Shown piece after piece: positions 54,743-63,453 of a DNA stretch of 64,000 nt; within the stretch, counting starts at the first letter, position 1, and each line of letters opens with the position of its first letter. Source of the stretch: SZUA-365 sp034002405 (lineage in GTDB: Bacteria > Bacteroidota > Ignavibacteria > SZUA-365); contig JAVFAS010000006.1 of assembly GCA_034002405.1 (NCBI GenBank), positions 1 through 64,000 of the forward strand, written 5' to 3'. Below the pieces are notes generated by a model. That model was not told the origin of the DNA and did not search any database. It saw nothing but the letters and a program-made list of their open reading frames with translations. A program made the position numbers and the translations under genes.

Positions 54743-56584
54743 CTACTCGATCGTGGCGGCGCTGCCCCGCGCGGCGCCGCCCTCGGACGCGGTTTCTTCC
54801 GAACGCGGTTCGTGACCATCTGTCGTGATACCCTCTCCGGTCATGATACCCTCTCCGGTCATGATACCCTCTCCGGTCGTGATGTCCGCGACCCTCTTCG
54901 CAAGCAACGCCAGCACCTCTTCCAACGACGACCCGTCATCAACATCGACGACCGAGGATTCATCCCGTCGCGTCAGGCACCACGACGCGATGATGCGCAT
55001 TTCGTCAATATCCTCCACGCCACCCCCGAACAGCCGCGCCTGACGGGAGAAGTACACCTCCTCGATACGCGCACGCAGTGTTTTCCACGGCATGGCGCGC
55101 TGGTCAACGAGCAGTTGCGCCGCGAGCATGCCCTGACGGATCAAATGCAGTTCCAGATTGCTGCGGCGCGCCAGGGTGACGATGATGATATTCTGTTTTC
55201 GTACCGAATGCACCATGAGCCGCTGCTGCCGGATGATGCGCTCGACCGTGGCGATACGGTCGCGCAGCAGCGCGGCCCCCTCGAAATCGAGGTCCTCGGC
55301 CCGACGATGCATCCGTCCGCGGAGCCGGTCGAGTACGTCATCCTGCTCACCCTGAAGAAACAGGACAACATCATCCACTTCCTTCCGATAATCCTCCCCC
55401 GACACCAGAGCCGCGCACGGCGCGGCACAGCGCTTGATGTCGTGGTACAGACAGGGCGTGGCCGCGGGTGATGGATGGATGGCACCATCGCATTCGCGGA
55501 GCAGGAACAATTTGTTGATGCTGTCGAGCGCCTCCTCGACGGCGAACCGGGATCGAAAGGGTCCGAAATAATCGGCGCCATCATCGTCCAGATCATAGCA
55601 CCAGCTGACCGTCGGCCATTCGTCGGCGGTATCGATACGAATGAAGGGATACTTCCGGTAGCGTTTGAGCTGGGTATTGTACGGCGGCTGATGCTGCTTG
55701 ATCAGGCGGGATTCGGCAAGCAGCGCGGAAAGCTCGGTCTCCAGCACCTGCCAGGTGATTCCATGCACCCCGCGAACGAGCCGGCGAATCTTCTCGGTGT
55801 GCCCGATATTGTGGTAGAAGTACGAACTCACCCGTTCCTTCAGATCCCGTGCCTTGCCGATGTAGAGGATGTCGCCGCGTTTGTCATGAAAAAAATACAC
55901 GCCCGGGCGATGCGGGAGTTCGGCGAGATTCTCCTGCAGCCGGGTGAAATACTTCGGCGCCCCGGTGACGCGATAGATCTGCTTGTGCTGGAAGGAAAAC
56001 AGCTCTCCCGTCTCGTGGATGTCGAATTCCTCCTCGAGGAGCTGGAGGAATTTCAGGAATATCACCGCGGTCGCCTCGGCATCCCCGGTCGCGCGATGCC
56101 TGTTCCGGATGCGGACGTTGTAATGCGTGGCCAGCGCCCCGAGGGATTTGCGGCTTTTATCCGGGATCAGTCTGCGTGCGAGCCGGGCGGTGCACAGATT
56201 CGGCACCTGCAACGGCTCCAGACCGACCCGGTGCAGCGAGGCATCGACAAACGACCGGTCGAATCGAACATTATGGGCGACAAAGACCGCGTCCCCGATG
56301 AAACGCCGCACCGTCGGGAGCACCTCGATCGCATCGGGCGCGGTGTAGATCATCGCATTGGTGATGCCGGTCAGACGCTGCACTTCGGCGGGAATGAACT
56401 GGCGCGGATTGATCAGTGAACTGTAACGGTCGACGATCTCGCTCCCGCGCAGGCGGAGCAACGCGATTTCGGTGAGCCGGTTCCGCTCGGGACTGAGTCC
56501 GGTCGTCTCGACATCGCAGACCACGAACTCGGTATCCGCGATCTGCAGCGCGTGACGGAGGTAGACATCAGCTGACGCCGTCAT
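54743..56584 (-). CDS. DEDDh exonuclease fused to UvrC-like GIY-YIG nuclease
   Basis: 613 residues. Residues about 18-185 are a DnaQ/epsilon-type exonuclease: FVVCDVETTGL (Asp24, Glu26), VAHNVRFDRSF and HRATGDAEAT (HxxxxxD). Residues about 226-310 are a GIY-YIG domain (GVYFFHDKRGDILYIGKARDL). A UvrC-like Cys region (CAAPCAALVSGEDY) and a UVR-type helix follow. The C-terminus is disordered and carries three GEGIMT-type repeats. Such fusions occur in several phyla and are thought to act in repair, related to Cho/UvrC. It is the last gene of the recF-gyrB run; its ATG overlaps the ftsE stop by 1 bp. Confidence 0.87.
   Translation of the reverse strand: MTASADVYLRHALQIADTEFVVCDVETTGLSPERNRLTEIALLRLRGSEIVDRYSSLINPRQFIPAEVQRLTGITNAMIYTAPDAIEVLPTVRRFIGDAVFVAHNVRFDRSFVDASLHRVGLEPLQVPNLCTARLARRLIPDKSRKSLGALATHYNVRIRNRHRATGDAEATAVIFLKFLQLLEEEFDIHETGELFSFQHKQIYRVTGAPKYFTRLQENLAELPHRPGVYFFHDKRGDILYIGKARDLKERVSSYFYHNIGHTEKIRRLVRGVHGITWQVLETELSALLAESRLIKQHQPPYNTQLKRYRKYPFIRIDTADEWPTVSWCYDLDDDGADYFGPFRSRFAVEEALDSINKLFLLRECDGAIHPSPAATPCLYHDIKRCAAPCAALVSGEDYRKEVDDVVLFLQGEQDDVLDRLRGRMHRRAEDLDFEGAALLRDRIATVERIIRQQRLMVHSVRKQNIIIVTLARRSNLELHLIRQGMLAAQLLVDQRAMPWKTLRARIEEVYFSRQARLFGGGVEDIDEMRIIASWCLTRRDESSVVDVDDGSSLEEVLALLAKRVADITTGEGIMTGEGIMTGEGITTDGHEPRSEETASEGGAARGSAATIE
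54825..54878. repeat. Three tandem 18-bp repeats in the exonuclease C-terminus
   Basis: The unit RTGATACCCTCTCCGGTC (first base G or A) occurs at 54825-54842, 54843-54860 and 54861-54878. The period keeps frame and encodes ITTGEG/IMTGEG repeats on the minus strand. Confidence 0.92.
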
Positions 56585-57240
56585 CAGACCACATCGTAGA
56601 AATTCCGGTTTTGGATTTTGATCACGCGCCCCGGACGCTGAGCAAGCATGCTGTAATCGTGCGTGGCCATGATGACCGCGGTGCCCCGCTTGTTGATGCG
56701 ATCGAAGATGGCGAGAATATCCCGCGATGCGGCGGGATCGAGATTCCCCGTGGGTTCGTCCGCCAACAGGATCACCGGATCGTTCACCAGCGCCCGTGCG
56801 ATCGCGACGCGCTGCCGCTCGCCGCCGGAGAGATCGTCGGGCATGGAAAATTCCTTCGAGGTGAGACCGACCTCCGCGAGCAGGCGGTGGACCTTCGACG
56901 CAATGACCTGATGACGCACGCCGGTGACATGCAACGCGAAGGCAACATTTTCATACACGTTCCGGTCCTCGAGCAGGCGGTAGTCCTGGAACACGATGCC
57001 GATCGTGCGACGGAGGAATGGGATCTGATGCCGGGTGATGGTTGAGGAATCGTATCCGCCGATGCGGACCCTCCCGAAACTCGGCAACATGTCCATGTAC
57101 AACAGACGGAGAAAACTGCTCTTGCCGATGCCGGTTTCTCCGATCACATAGACGAATTCTCCCTCCGAAATAACAAGGTTGGCCCGATCGAAGATGTCCT
57201 GCGTTCCGAGGGACAGACGGACATTGTGGAATTCGATCAT
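56584..57240 (-). CDS. ftsE: Cell-division ABC ATPase FtsE
   Basis: 218 residues. Walker A GETGIGKSS, signature LSGGERQRVAIARAL, Walker B VILLADEPTGNLD and H-loop MATHDYSML. The FtsE-type IGIVFQDYRLLEDRNVYENVAFAL motif is present. FtsE works with the membrane protein FtsX to control cell-wall hydrolases at the septum. No ftsX is adjacent; pdxA lies upstream and the exonuclease downstream. LolD-type ATPases are the alternative, but the DYRLL motif favours FtsE. Confidence 0.9.
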   Translation of the reverse strand: MIEFHNVRLSLGTQDIFDRANLVISEGEFVYVIGETGIGKSSFLRLLYMDMLPSFGRVRIGGYDSSTITRHQIPFLRRTIGIVFQDYRLLEDRNVYENVAFALHVTGVRHQVIASKVHRLLAEVGLTSKEFSMPDDLSGGERQRVAIARALVNDPVILLADEPTGNLDPAASRDILAIFDRINKRGTAVIMATHDYSMLAQRPGRVIKIQNRNFYDVV

Positions 57241-57284
57241 CGAACTGCTCCGGTGGTCATTGGGTGCGCGCGGTCGCGACGCGT

Positions 57285-58277
57285 TCAGGACGCGCGGTTC
57301 AGCGCAATGGTCCGCGCGAAGAAGATGGCTTCCGTCATGCTCGCGGCGCTGGCAACACCGCGTCCGGCGATGTTGTACGCCGTGCCATGATCGGGCGAGG
57401 TACGGACAATCGGCAGGCCGACGGTCACATTCACACCACGGCCCATGGCCTGCAATTTGAACGGGACGAGTCCCTGATCGTGATACATGGCGATGATGAT
57501 ATCGTACATCTGCTGGGTATGGGCGGAGAAAAAACCGTCGGCCGCGAAGGGGCCCACTACGTCGATCTCCTCCGCCTGCATCGCCGCGACAGCGGGCGCG
57601 ATGATGGTCTGTTCCTCGTCGCCAAGCAACCCCCCGTCCCCCGCGTGCGGATTGAGGCCAAGGACGGCGAGTTTCGGATCCTCGATCCCATAATCCTCAC
57701 GCATCGCGCGGTGCGCGAGCCGGATGGTGCGCTGCACCCGCTCCCGTGTGATCAAGGCGGCGACCTGGGAGATCGGCACGTGAATGGTCACGAGTCCGAC
57801 ATTCATGGTGTTGCTGCTCAGGATCATCAACACGTCCTCGGGAGTCCCGCAGAGCGACGCGAGCATTTCCGTGTGGCCGCGGAAGGGACTGCCCGCCATG
57901 GCCATCGCCTCTTTCGACACCGGCGCGGTCACCATCGCCTCGGCCGTGCCCGCCTGCGTCGCGGCGAACGCGGCTTCGATCGCGGTGATCGAGGCCTGGC
58001 CGCCGGCTTCGGTGGGACGCCCGACCTCGTCCGCGGTGAAGGTGCCCGCGGTTGCAATGACATTCAAGACCCGGTCGCGCGCCGCGGCGATGTCGTCAAT
58101 GCCCGCGAGGTCGACGGGGACGCCAAACCGCTCACGGTAATATTCCAGCACTCCCGGTGGCGCGAACACCACGGGGCGACAGAGGTCGAAGAGATCGGTT
58201 CGGTCGAACGCCTTGAGCACGACCTCTGGTCCGATTCCGTTGACATCTCCGATACTGATGGCGATGATGGGGAGCAT
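57285..58277 (-). CDS. pdxA: 4-hydroxythreonine-4-phosphate dehydrogenase
   Basis: 330 residues. Family hallmarks: ISIGDVNGIGPEVVLKA at the N-terminus, TAPVSKEAM, metal His in GHTEML, LGLNPHAGDGGLLGDEE, MYHDQGLVPFKL and RTSPDHGTAYNIAG. It oxidises 4-phosphohydroxy-L-threonine in the DXP-dependent pathway to pyridoxal phosphate. It lies 3 bp behind the GWxTD gene and 44 bp before ftsE. Confidence 0.95.
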   Translation of the reverse strand: MLPIIAISIGDVNGIGPEVVLKAFDRTDLFDLCRPVVFAPPGVLEYYRERFGVPVDLAGIDDIAAARDRVLNVIATAGTFTADEVGRPTEAGGQASITAIEAAFAATQAGTAEAMVTAPVSKEAMAMAGSPFRGHTEMLASLCGTPEDVLMILSSNTMNVGLVTIHVPISQVAALITRERVQRTIRLAHRAMREDYGIEDPKLAVLGLNPHAGDGGLLGDEEQTIIAPAVAAMQAEEIDVVGPFAADGFFSAHTQQMYDIIIAMYHDQGLVPFKLQAMGRGVNVTVGLPIVRTSPDHGTAYNIAGRGVASAASMTEAIFFARTIALNRAS

Positions 58278-58280
58278 GAT

Positions 58281-59705
58281 TCATTCCTCCAGTAAACGCA
58301 GGTTTCCGTCCCTGCTCGTATCCACGAAGCGAAAGGTCTTCCCGATGGACGGATAATCCCAGATTTCCGTCACGGGTTCGTCGAGCGCCATGATGCGGTG
58401 GGTCTCCTCGGGCGGACCGAACAGCACGTACACCTTCCCCCGATCGGTCTGCACGCCGTTGCCGATATACAATGTCTGAAATTTGTAATAGGCCTGATCG
58501 ACCCGCCGGAAGTATTCGGCCATCATCTCGTTGTGCTCGGTTTCCGGCGTGTGGTCCTGTTTGTTCCAGTACCGGCGAAAGGCGCGTTGCCGTTCGCGCT
58601 CCGATCCGCTTTTCATCTCGTCGTACTCCTCACGCGTGAGGATGAAGCGCATCGCATCGACCGCGAATTCAAGATCACGCATCGAGAAGGGCATGTCGCG
58701 CCAGAAAATCTCGATCGGAATCACCACCGTATCCGTGCGATCCCCTTGCGTGGCACGCACAAGGAGCCGGTACCGCCCGACGTCGAATTCCTGGAACGGA
58801 AGTTCGAGAACGACCAGCGCGCCTCGGGCGTTTTCGGAGATCTGGAGCTGAAAGTCCGGGACCATGCCGGGCACGCCCGACGGAGCCGCCCCGGTCAACA
58901 CCGCGGTCGGCTGGATGGTGCCATCGAACACCACCTCGCCCGTCATCATTGCGTCTTCGGTCTCGTCACCCGCGCGCGCCTCGGCGGCACGATGGTCGTC
59001 CGCGCTGTCCTCATCGTCACCCGCCCGCAGCAGACGCACCTGCCACGCCGCATCGAGATCGCGCGGCACGGGAACGCCGACCAGCGAACGCTCGGCGAAC
59101 GCCAGCGTGCGGCCATACCCGAGCACACTGAAGACATCTCGTCCGTCGCGGGATTCCATCCGCAGGGGAATCGGTGCCCCGATCCCGAATCGATCGGCGT
59201 CGAGCGCCACGGCCCGAAGCCGCTGCCGAACGATGCTGTTGCGCGTGGATCCCTTGTCGGAGATTTCCATCAGCACGTCATATGGCCCCGGCGCGACAAG
59301 GAATGTTTGTCGTACGAGTTGGTAGCGGTCGCGCAGAATGGTCGCGTCGTAATCGGCGACCGCGGCGTGAATAACGGTATGCTGACTACGCACGGTCACA
59401 CCGTTTTGTCGCAGATTGCCGATGATGTCCGCGGACGCGATGTATTGCGAATCGGGATCCGCACCACCGCGCCGGGTGAAAATCATGAAGTCGTAGGACA
59501 CCCGGACGAGGACGTCCACACGTGCCAGCCCCGCGGAATCCGACGGGAAGCAGGCTGCCTCCGCATAGACCACGCTGCCATACCGGAGCCGAGGGTCGGA
59601 ATGCACTCCCGCCTGGGGCTGTCGCTGGGCGACAACATCGCCGGGACCGGCGAGGACGCCAACGATGGCGACCATCGTGATAAGGAGCGAAAGACCCTTG
59701 TGCAT
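58281..59705 (-). CDS. GWxTD-domain exported protein
   Basis: 474 residues with a signal peptide ending ...GDVVAQ. The C-terminal third (about residues 350-460) is the GWxTD domain: RAFRRYWNKQDHTPETEHNEMMAEYFRRV and NGVQTDRGKVYVLFGPPEE. The usual GWxTD here reads GVQTD, a Trp-to-Val variant. The N-terminal two-thirds are beta-rich with an acidic insert (DDEDSADDHRAAEARAGDETED). The domain is widespread in Bacteroidota relatives and Acidobacteria and has no known function. It sits in the gyrB-pdxA run. Confidence 0.85.
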   Translation of the reverse strand: MHKGLSLLITMVAIVGVLAGPGDVVAQRQPQAGVHSDPRLRYGSVVYAEAACFPSDSAGLARVDVLVRVSYDFMIFTRRGGADPDSQYIASADIIGNLRQNGVTVRSQHTVIHAAVADYDATILRDRYQLVRQTFLVAPGPYDVLMEISDKGSTRNSIVRQRLRAVALDADRFGIGAPIPLRMESRDGRDVFSVLGYGRTLAFAERSLVGVPVPRDLDAAWQVRLLRAGDDEDSADDHRAAEARAGDETEDAMMTGEVVFDGTIQPTAVLTGAAPSGVPGMVPDFQLQISENARGALVVLELPFQEFDVGRYRLLVRATQGDRTDTVVIPIEIFWRDMPFSMRDLEFAVDAMRFILTREEYDEMKSGSERERQRAFRRYWNKQDHTPETEHNEMMAEYFRRVDQAYYKFQTLYIGNGVQTDRGKVYVLFGPPEETHRIMALDEPVTEIWDYPSIGKTFRFVDTSRDGNLRLLEE

Positions 59706-59727
59706 GCATTCTCCGAAGGATTCGTGA

Positions 59728-61731
59728 TCACACGTCGAGGTTGCGGACGTATTTGGCGTTGCGTTCGATGAATTGCCGACGCGGCTCGACGCTGTCGCCC
59801 ATGAGAATCTGGAACAGTCGATCCGCCTCGGCCGCGTTCTCCATCGTGACGCGCAGCAAGGTGCGCGTTTCCGGATTCATGGTGGTTTCCCACAGCTGTT
59901 CGGGATTCATCTCGCCGAGCCCCTTGAAACGGGAGATCGTGATGCCATCCTTTTTGAGCACGATGGTTTCCTCGCTGACCGGGGCGTCGGACTCGTCGTG
60001 TTCCTCCACCTCGGCCGCCTCGACCTTGGTGCCGCGCAGCACTTTCAGCACTTCATCGCGTTCGTCCTCGTCGAAGGCATAGCGCTCGGTCTTGCCCTTC
60101 TTGATCTTGTACAGCGGCGGTTGCGCGATATAGACATGCCCGTTCTCGACCAAGGCTTTCATGTACCGGAAGAAAAATGTCAGCAACAACGTGCGGATGT
60201 GACTGCCATCCACATCGGCATCCGTCATGATAATGATTTTCCCGTAGCGAAGACTGGTCAAATCGATGCCCTCTTCGTGGCCGATTCCCGCGCCGAATGC
60301 CGAGACCATCGCATTGATTTCCTGATTCTCGAGCACCTTGTGCAGGTTGGCTTTCTCGACATTGAGGATTTTCCCGCGCAGCGGAAGAATGGCCTGGAAG
60401 CGGCGGTCGCGCCCCTGCTTTGCCGACCCGCCCGCGGAGTCACCCTCGACGAGATAGATCTCGCAGTGTTCCGGATCGGTGATCGAGCAGTCGGCGAGCT
60501 TGCCCGGGAGGCTGAAGGAATCGAGCGCGTTCTTGCGCCGCGTCAGATCGCGTGCCCGACGTGCCGCCTCGCGTGCCTCGGCGGCGCGCAGGGCCTTCTC
60601 GATGATGCGCTTGGCGATGGAGGGATTCTGCTCGAGATACAGCGAGAGCTGCTCACCCACGATCGTCTCCACGACGCTTTTCGTTTCGCTGTTGCCGAGC
60701 TTGGTCTTCGTCTGTCCTTCAAACTGCGGTTCGGCGACTTTCACGCTCAACACCGCGGTGAGTCCCTCGCGGAAATCATCACCCGACATCGTCGTCTTGC
60801 CTTCCTTCGCGATGCCGTTCTTGTAGGCGTAGTTGTTCAGCACGCGTGTCAGCGCGGTCTTGAAACCGACGAGATGCGTCCCGCCTTCGATCGTGTTGAT
60901 GTTGTTGACGTAAGTGAAAATGTTTTCCGAATACGAGCTGTTGTACTGGAACGCGAGTTCGACCGGGGTGCCGTCACGCTCGCCCTCGATATAGATCGGT
61001 TTCTTGATGAGTGACTCGCGGGCCTCGTCGATGTATTCGACAAAATCCTTGAGCCCGCCCTTGAAGTGAAAGATCTTCTCCTCCTGCGAGCGCTCGTCGC
61101 GCAACGCGATGCGGATGTTCTTGTTGAGGTACGCGAGTTCACGCAAACGCTCCTCGAGGATTTCAAAGCGGAAATCGATCACCTTGAAGATCTCGCCATC
61201 CGGATGGAAGGTCGTCAGCGTGCCGGTCTTTTTGGTCTTGCCGAGATTCTTGATGTCATGCGCGGGAGCGCCGCGGTGATAGCGCTGCATGAACTGCTGG
61301 CCGTCACGCGAGACAACCACCTCGCACCAGTCCGAGAGCGCGTTGACAACCGAAACACCGACACCGTGCAGTCCGCCGGACACCTGATAGGTCTGCTTGT
61401 CGAATTTTCCGCCGGCGTGCAAGGTGCACATCACGACTTCGAGGGTACTGATTTTCTTGACGGGATGCGGACCCGTGGGAATCCCGCGTCCGTTATCCTC
61501 CACCGTCACGGACCCATCCGTGTTGATGGTCACGGTGATCGTGTCGCAGAACCCAGCCAGCGCTTCGTCGATCGAGTTGTCGACGACCTCGTTCACCAGA
61601 TGGTGCAGACCGCGTGCACCGATGTCGCCGATGTACATGGCGGGACGTTTCCGCACGGCTTCGAGTCCCTCGAGCACCTTGATACTGGTTTCGGAATACT
61701 GCTGCGCCTGTTCTACCTGTTCTTTGGTCAT
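59728..61731 (-). CDS. gyrB: DNA gyrase subunit B
   Basis: 667 residues. GHKL ATPase motifs: EVVDNSIDEAL, DNGRGIPTG and GGLHGVGVSVVNALS. Transducer QTKTKLGN. Toprim: EGDSAGGSAKQGRDR and DADVDGSHIRTLLLTFF. The C-terminus has FKGLGEMNPEQLWETTM and ends in the normal gyrase tail. The alternative, ParE, is less likely from motif wording and from the recF context. Substrate contacts occur with GyrA, encoded elsewhere. Confidence 0.96.
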   Translation of the reverse strand: MTKEQVEQAQQYSETSIKVLEGLEAVRKRPAMYIGDIGARGLHHLVNEVVDNSIDEALAGFCDTITVTINTDGSVTVEDNGRGIPTGPHPVKKISTLEVVMCTLHAGGKFDKQTYQVSGGLHGVGVSVVNALSDWCEVVVSRDGQQFMQRYHRGAPAHDIKNLGKTKKTGTLTTFHPDGEIFKVIDFRFEILEERLRELAYLNKNIRIALRDERSQEEKIFHFKGGLKDFVEYIDEARESLIKKPIYIEGERDGTPVELAFQYNSSYSENIFTYVNNINTIEGGTHLVGFKTALTRVLNNYAYKNGIAKEGKTTMSGDDFREGLTAVLSVKVAEPQFEGQTKTKLGNSETKSVVETIVGEQLSLYLEQNPSIAKRIIEKALRAAEAREAARRARDLTRRKNALDSFSLPGKLADCSITDPEHCEIYLVEGDSAGGSAKQGRDRRFQAILPLRGKILNVEKANLHKVLENQEINAMVSAFGAGIGHEEGIDLTSLRYGKIIIMTDADVDGSHIRTLLLTFFFRYMKALVENGHVYIAQPPLYKIKKGKTERYAFDEDERDEVLKVLRGTKVEAAEVEEHDESDAPVSEETIVLKKDGITISRFKGLGEMNPEQLWETTMNPETRTLLRVTMENAAEADRLFQILMGDSVEPRRQFIERNAKYVRNLDV

Positions 61732-61761
61732 GAGTGGGTCATCATATAAGTGTGATTGAAA

Positions 61762-63153
61762 TTATTTTCCGATACAGAAGCGCGAGAAAATGCCATTGAG
61801 GATGTCATCCGACGTCACCACGCCGATGATTTCCCCGAGCGCGGCGATCGCCTCGCGGATGTCGACGGCCACGAATTCCTCCGTTGCGCCGTCGGCCAGC
61901 GCCTGTCGCGCCCGACCGAGCGCGTCGCCTCCACGACGGAGACAGTCGGCATGCCGCGCGTTGGTGACCAGCACCGCTCCCTGCTCCGTCGTTCCCATGC
62001 TACTCCGCGCGAAATCGGTCAGTGCGTCACTCAATCCGTTGATTCCGGTCCCCGTCAGCGCTGAAATCGGGATGCCGTGATCCGACACCGCCGCCACCGC
62101 CGCGGGCGTGGCGAGGTCGCATTTCGTGAAGAGGCGCAGGACCCGCTGTTCGGGACGGACGGGCGACAACGCGGCCAGGACGTCCTCGGCCGCGGACAGG
62201 CCGCCCGTCGTCTCGCTGAGCACACAGATCACGTCGGCCTCTTCCGCCCTGCCGCGTGTCCGCGCGATTCCTTCCTGTTCGATCTTGTCATCGGTGTGGC
62301 GCAGCCCCGCCGTATCGATGAAACGGAACAGCTCACCACCGATCAGCAACGACTCCTCGAGAAAATCCCGTGTGGTGCCCGGGACGTCGGTCACGATCGC
62401 GCGCTGCGATCCGAGCATGTGGTTGAGCAGACTCGATTTCCCGACGTTGGGCGGCCCGACCAGCGCGACGCGCACCCCGTCACGCAGCAAACGGCCGGTG
62501 CCATACGAGAAAAGCGCATCCTGAATTCTGTTTTCCGCGTCCCGCACCAGGTCATGCAACTCGTCCGCGCCGAGAAACGACACATCCTCCTCGACGAAGT
62601 CCAGGTTGAGCTCCAGCATCGCGGCGGCTTCGAGCAGCCGTTCGCGGATGGACCGCACATACACCGAGAGACTGCCATCGAGCTGTCGCAGCGATGCCCG
62701 GTGGGCGTCACGAGACTCGGCATGGATCAAGTCGGCGACCGCTTCGGCTTGCACGAGGTCGATCCGTCCCCGCAGGAAGGCGCGCCGGGTGAATTCGCCG
62801 GGCGCCGCGTGCCGTGCGCCGGCCGCGAGCAGGCTGTGTAGGACACCGCGGGTCACCGCGGCCCCGCCGTGACATCCGATCTCGACCGTGTTCTCGCCCG
62901 TGTAGCTGCGCGGTTCCCGGAAGACGGTGGCGAGCACCTCGTCGATCATCGTGCCATCCACACCGCGGAGATACCCATGGTGCACGGTGTGCGACGGCGC
63001 CGTGGTCAGATCCGTCCCGTCGAACACGGCACCGACCATGGTGATCGCATCGGGACCCGACACACGAATGACCGCGATACCCGCCGTGCCCGGCGGCGTG
63101 GCGATCGCGGCAATGGTGTCGGAAACCTCGGGGACGGATGGATAGTGCGTCAT
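61762..63153 (-). CDS. mnmE: tRNA modification GTPase MnmE
   Basis: 463 residues from the ATG at 63153 (AAAGGAG 11 nt upstream), where the conserved N-terminal DTIAAIATPPGTAGIAVIRVSGP starts. N-terminal formyl-THF-binding domain (EFTRRAFLRGRIDLVQAEAVADL), then the inserted G domain with GPPNVGKSSLLN, DVPGTTRD, DTAGLRHT and TKCD. C-terminal FCIGK contains the conserved Cys. It modifies U34 of certain tRNAs together with MnmG. It overlaps the DUF721 gene by 4 bp and precedes gyrB by 30 bp. Confidence 0.95.
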   Translation of the reverse strand: MTHYPSVPEVSDTIAAIATPPGTAGIAVIRVSGPDAITMVGAVFDGTDLTTAPSHTVHHGYLRGVDGTMIDEVLATVFREPRSYTGENTVEIGCHGGAAVTRGVLHSLLAAGARHAAPGEFTRRAFLRGRIDLVQAEAVADLIHAESRDAHRASLRQLDGSLSVYVRSIRERLLEAAAMLELNLDFVEEDVSFLGADELHDLVRDAENRIQDALFSYGTGRLLRDGVRVALVGPPNVGKSSLLNHMLGSQRAIVTDVPGTTRDFLEESLLIGGELFRFIDTAGLRHTDDKIEQEGIARTRGRAEEADVICVLSETTGGLSAAEDVLAALSPVRPEQRVLRLFTKCDLATPAAVAAVSDHGIPISALTGTGINGLSDALTDFARSSMGTTEQGAVLVTNARHADCLRRGGDALGRARQALADGATEEFVAVDIREAIAALGEIIGVVTSDDILNGIFSRFCIGK

Positions 63154-63443
63154 CGGAGTCGAATCTCCTTTACCACGTCTCCATCGACCGCCGCGTTGAT
63201 TTTCGCGACGAGTTCGCGACGCATCAAGCTCAATTCCTGCCTCCATGCGGCATCGCGGACGGCAACCCACAGGATCCCGTTTCGCAGGCGTTGCGGGATC
63301 GACTGCCGGGCGATCGCGATGCCGACGATGGACTCCCAGTCGCTGATGATCCGTTGCTCGCGGATCCCGCTCTCGAGGCCCTGCTGAATGATCGCATCGT
63401 GCATGACCGACCGCAGTGTCGCTGTTTTCCACCCACGTTTCAT
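63150..63443 (-). CDS. DUF721 (DciA-like) protein
   Basis: 97 residues from the ATG at 63443. DUF721 pattern: SVMHDAIIQQGLESGIREQRIISDWESIVG, then LWVAVRDAAWRQELSLMRREL and a short basic C-terminus. DciA, which contains this domain, is the helicase loader of many bacteria without DnaC/DnaI. The position between recF and gyrB fits that role. It overlaps mnmE by 4 bp (ATGA) and follows recF by 10 bp. Confidence 0.82.
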   Translation of the reverse strand: MKRGWKTATLRSVMHDAIIQQGLESGIREQRIISDWESIVGIAIARQSIPQRLRNGILWVAVRDAAWRQELSLMRRELVAKINAAVDGDVVKEIRLR

Positions 63444-63453
63444 GCCGCGGTCC

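Noticed and set aside
54825..54878. 18-bp repeats considered as an iteron or CRISPR
   Set aside because: Only three copies, no spacers, in frame inside the exonuclease gene.
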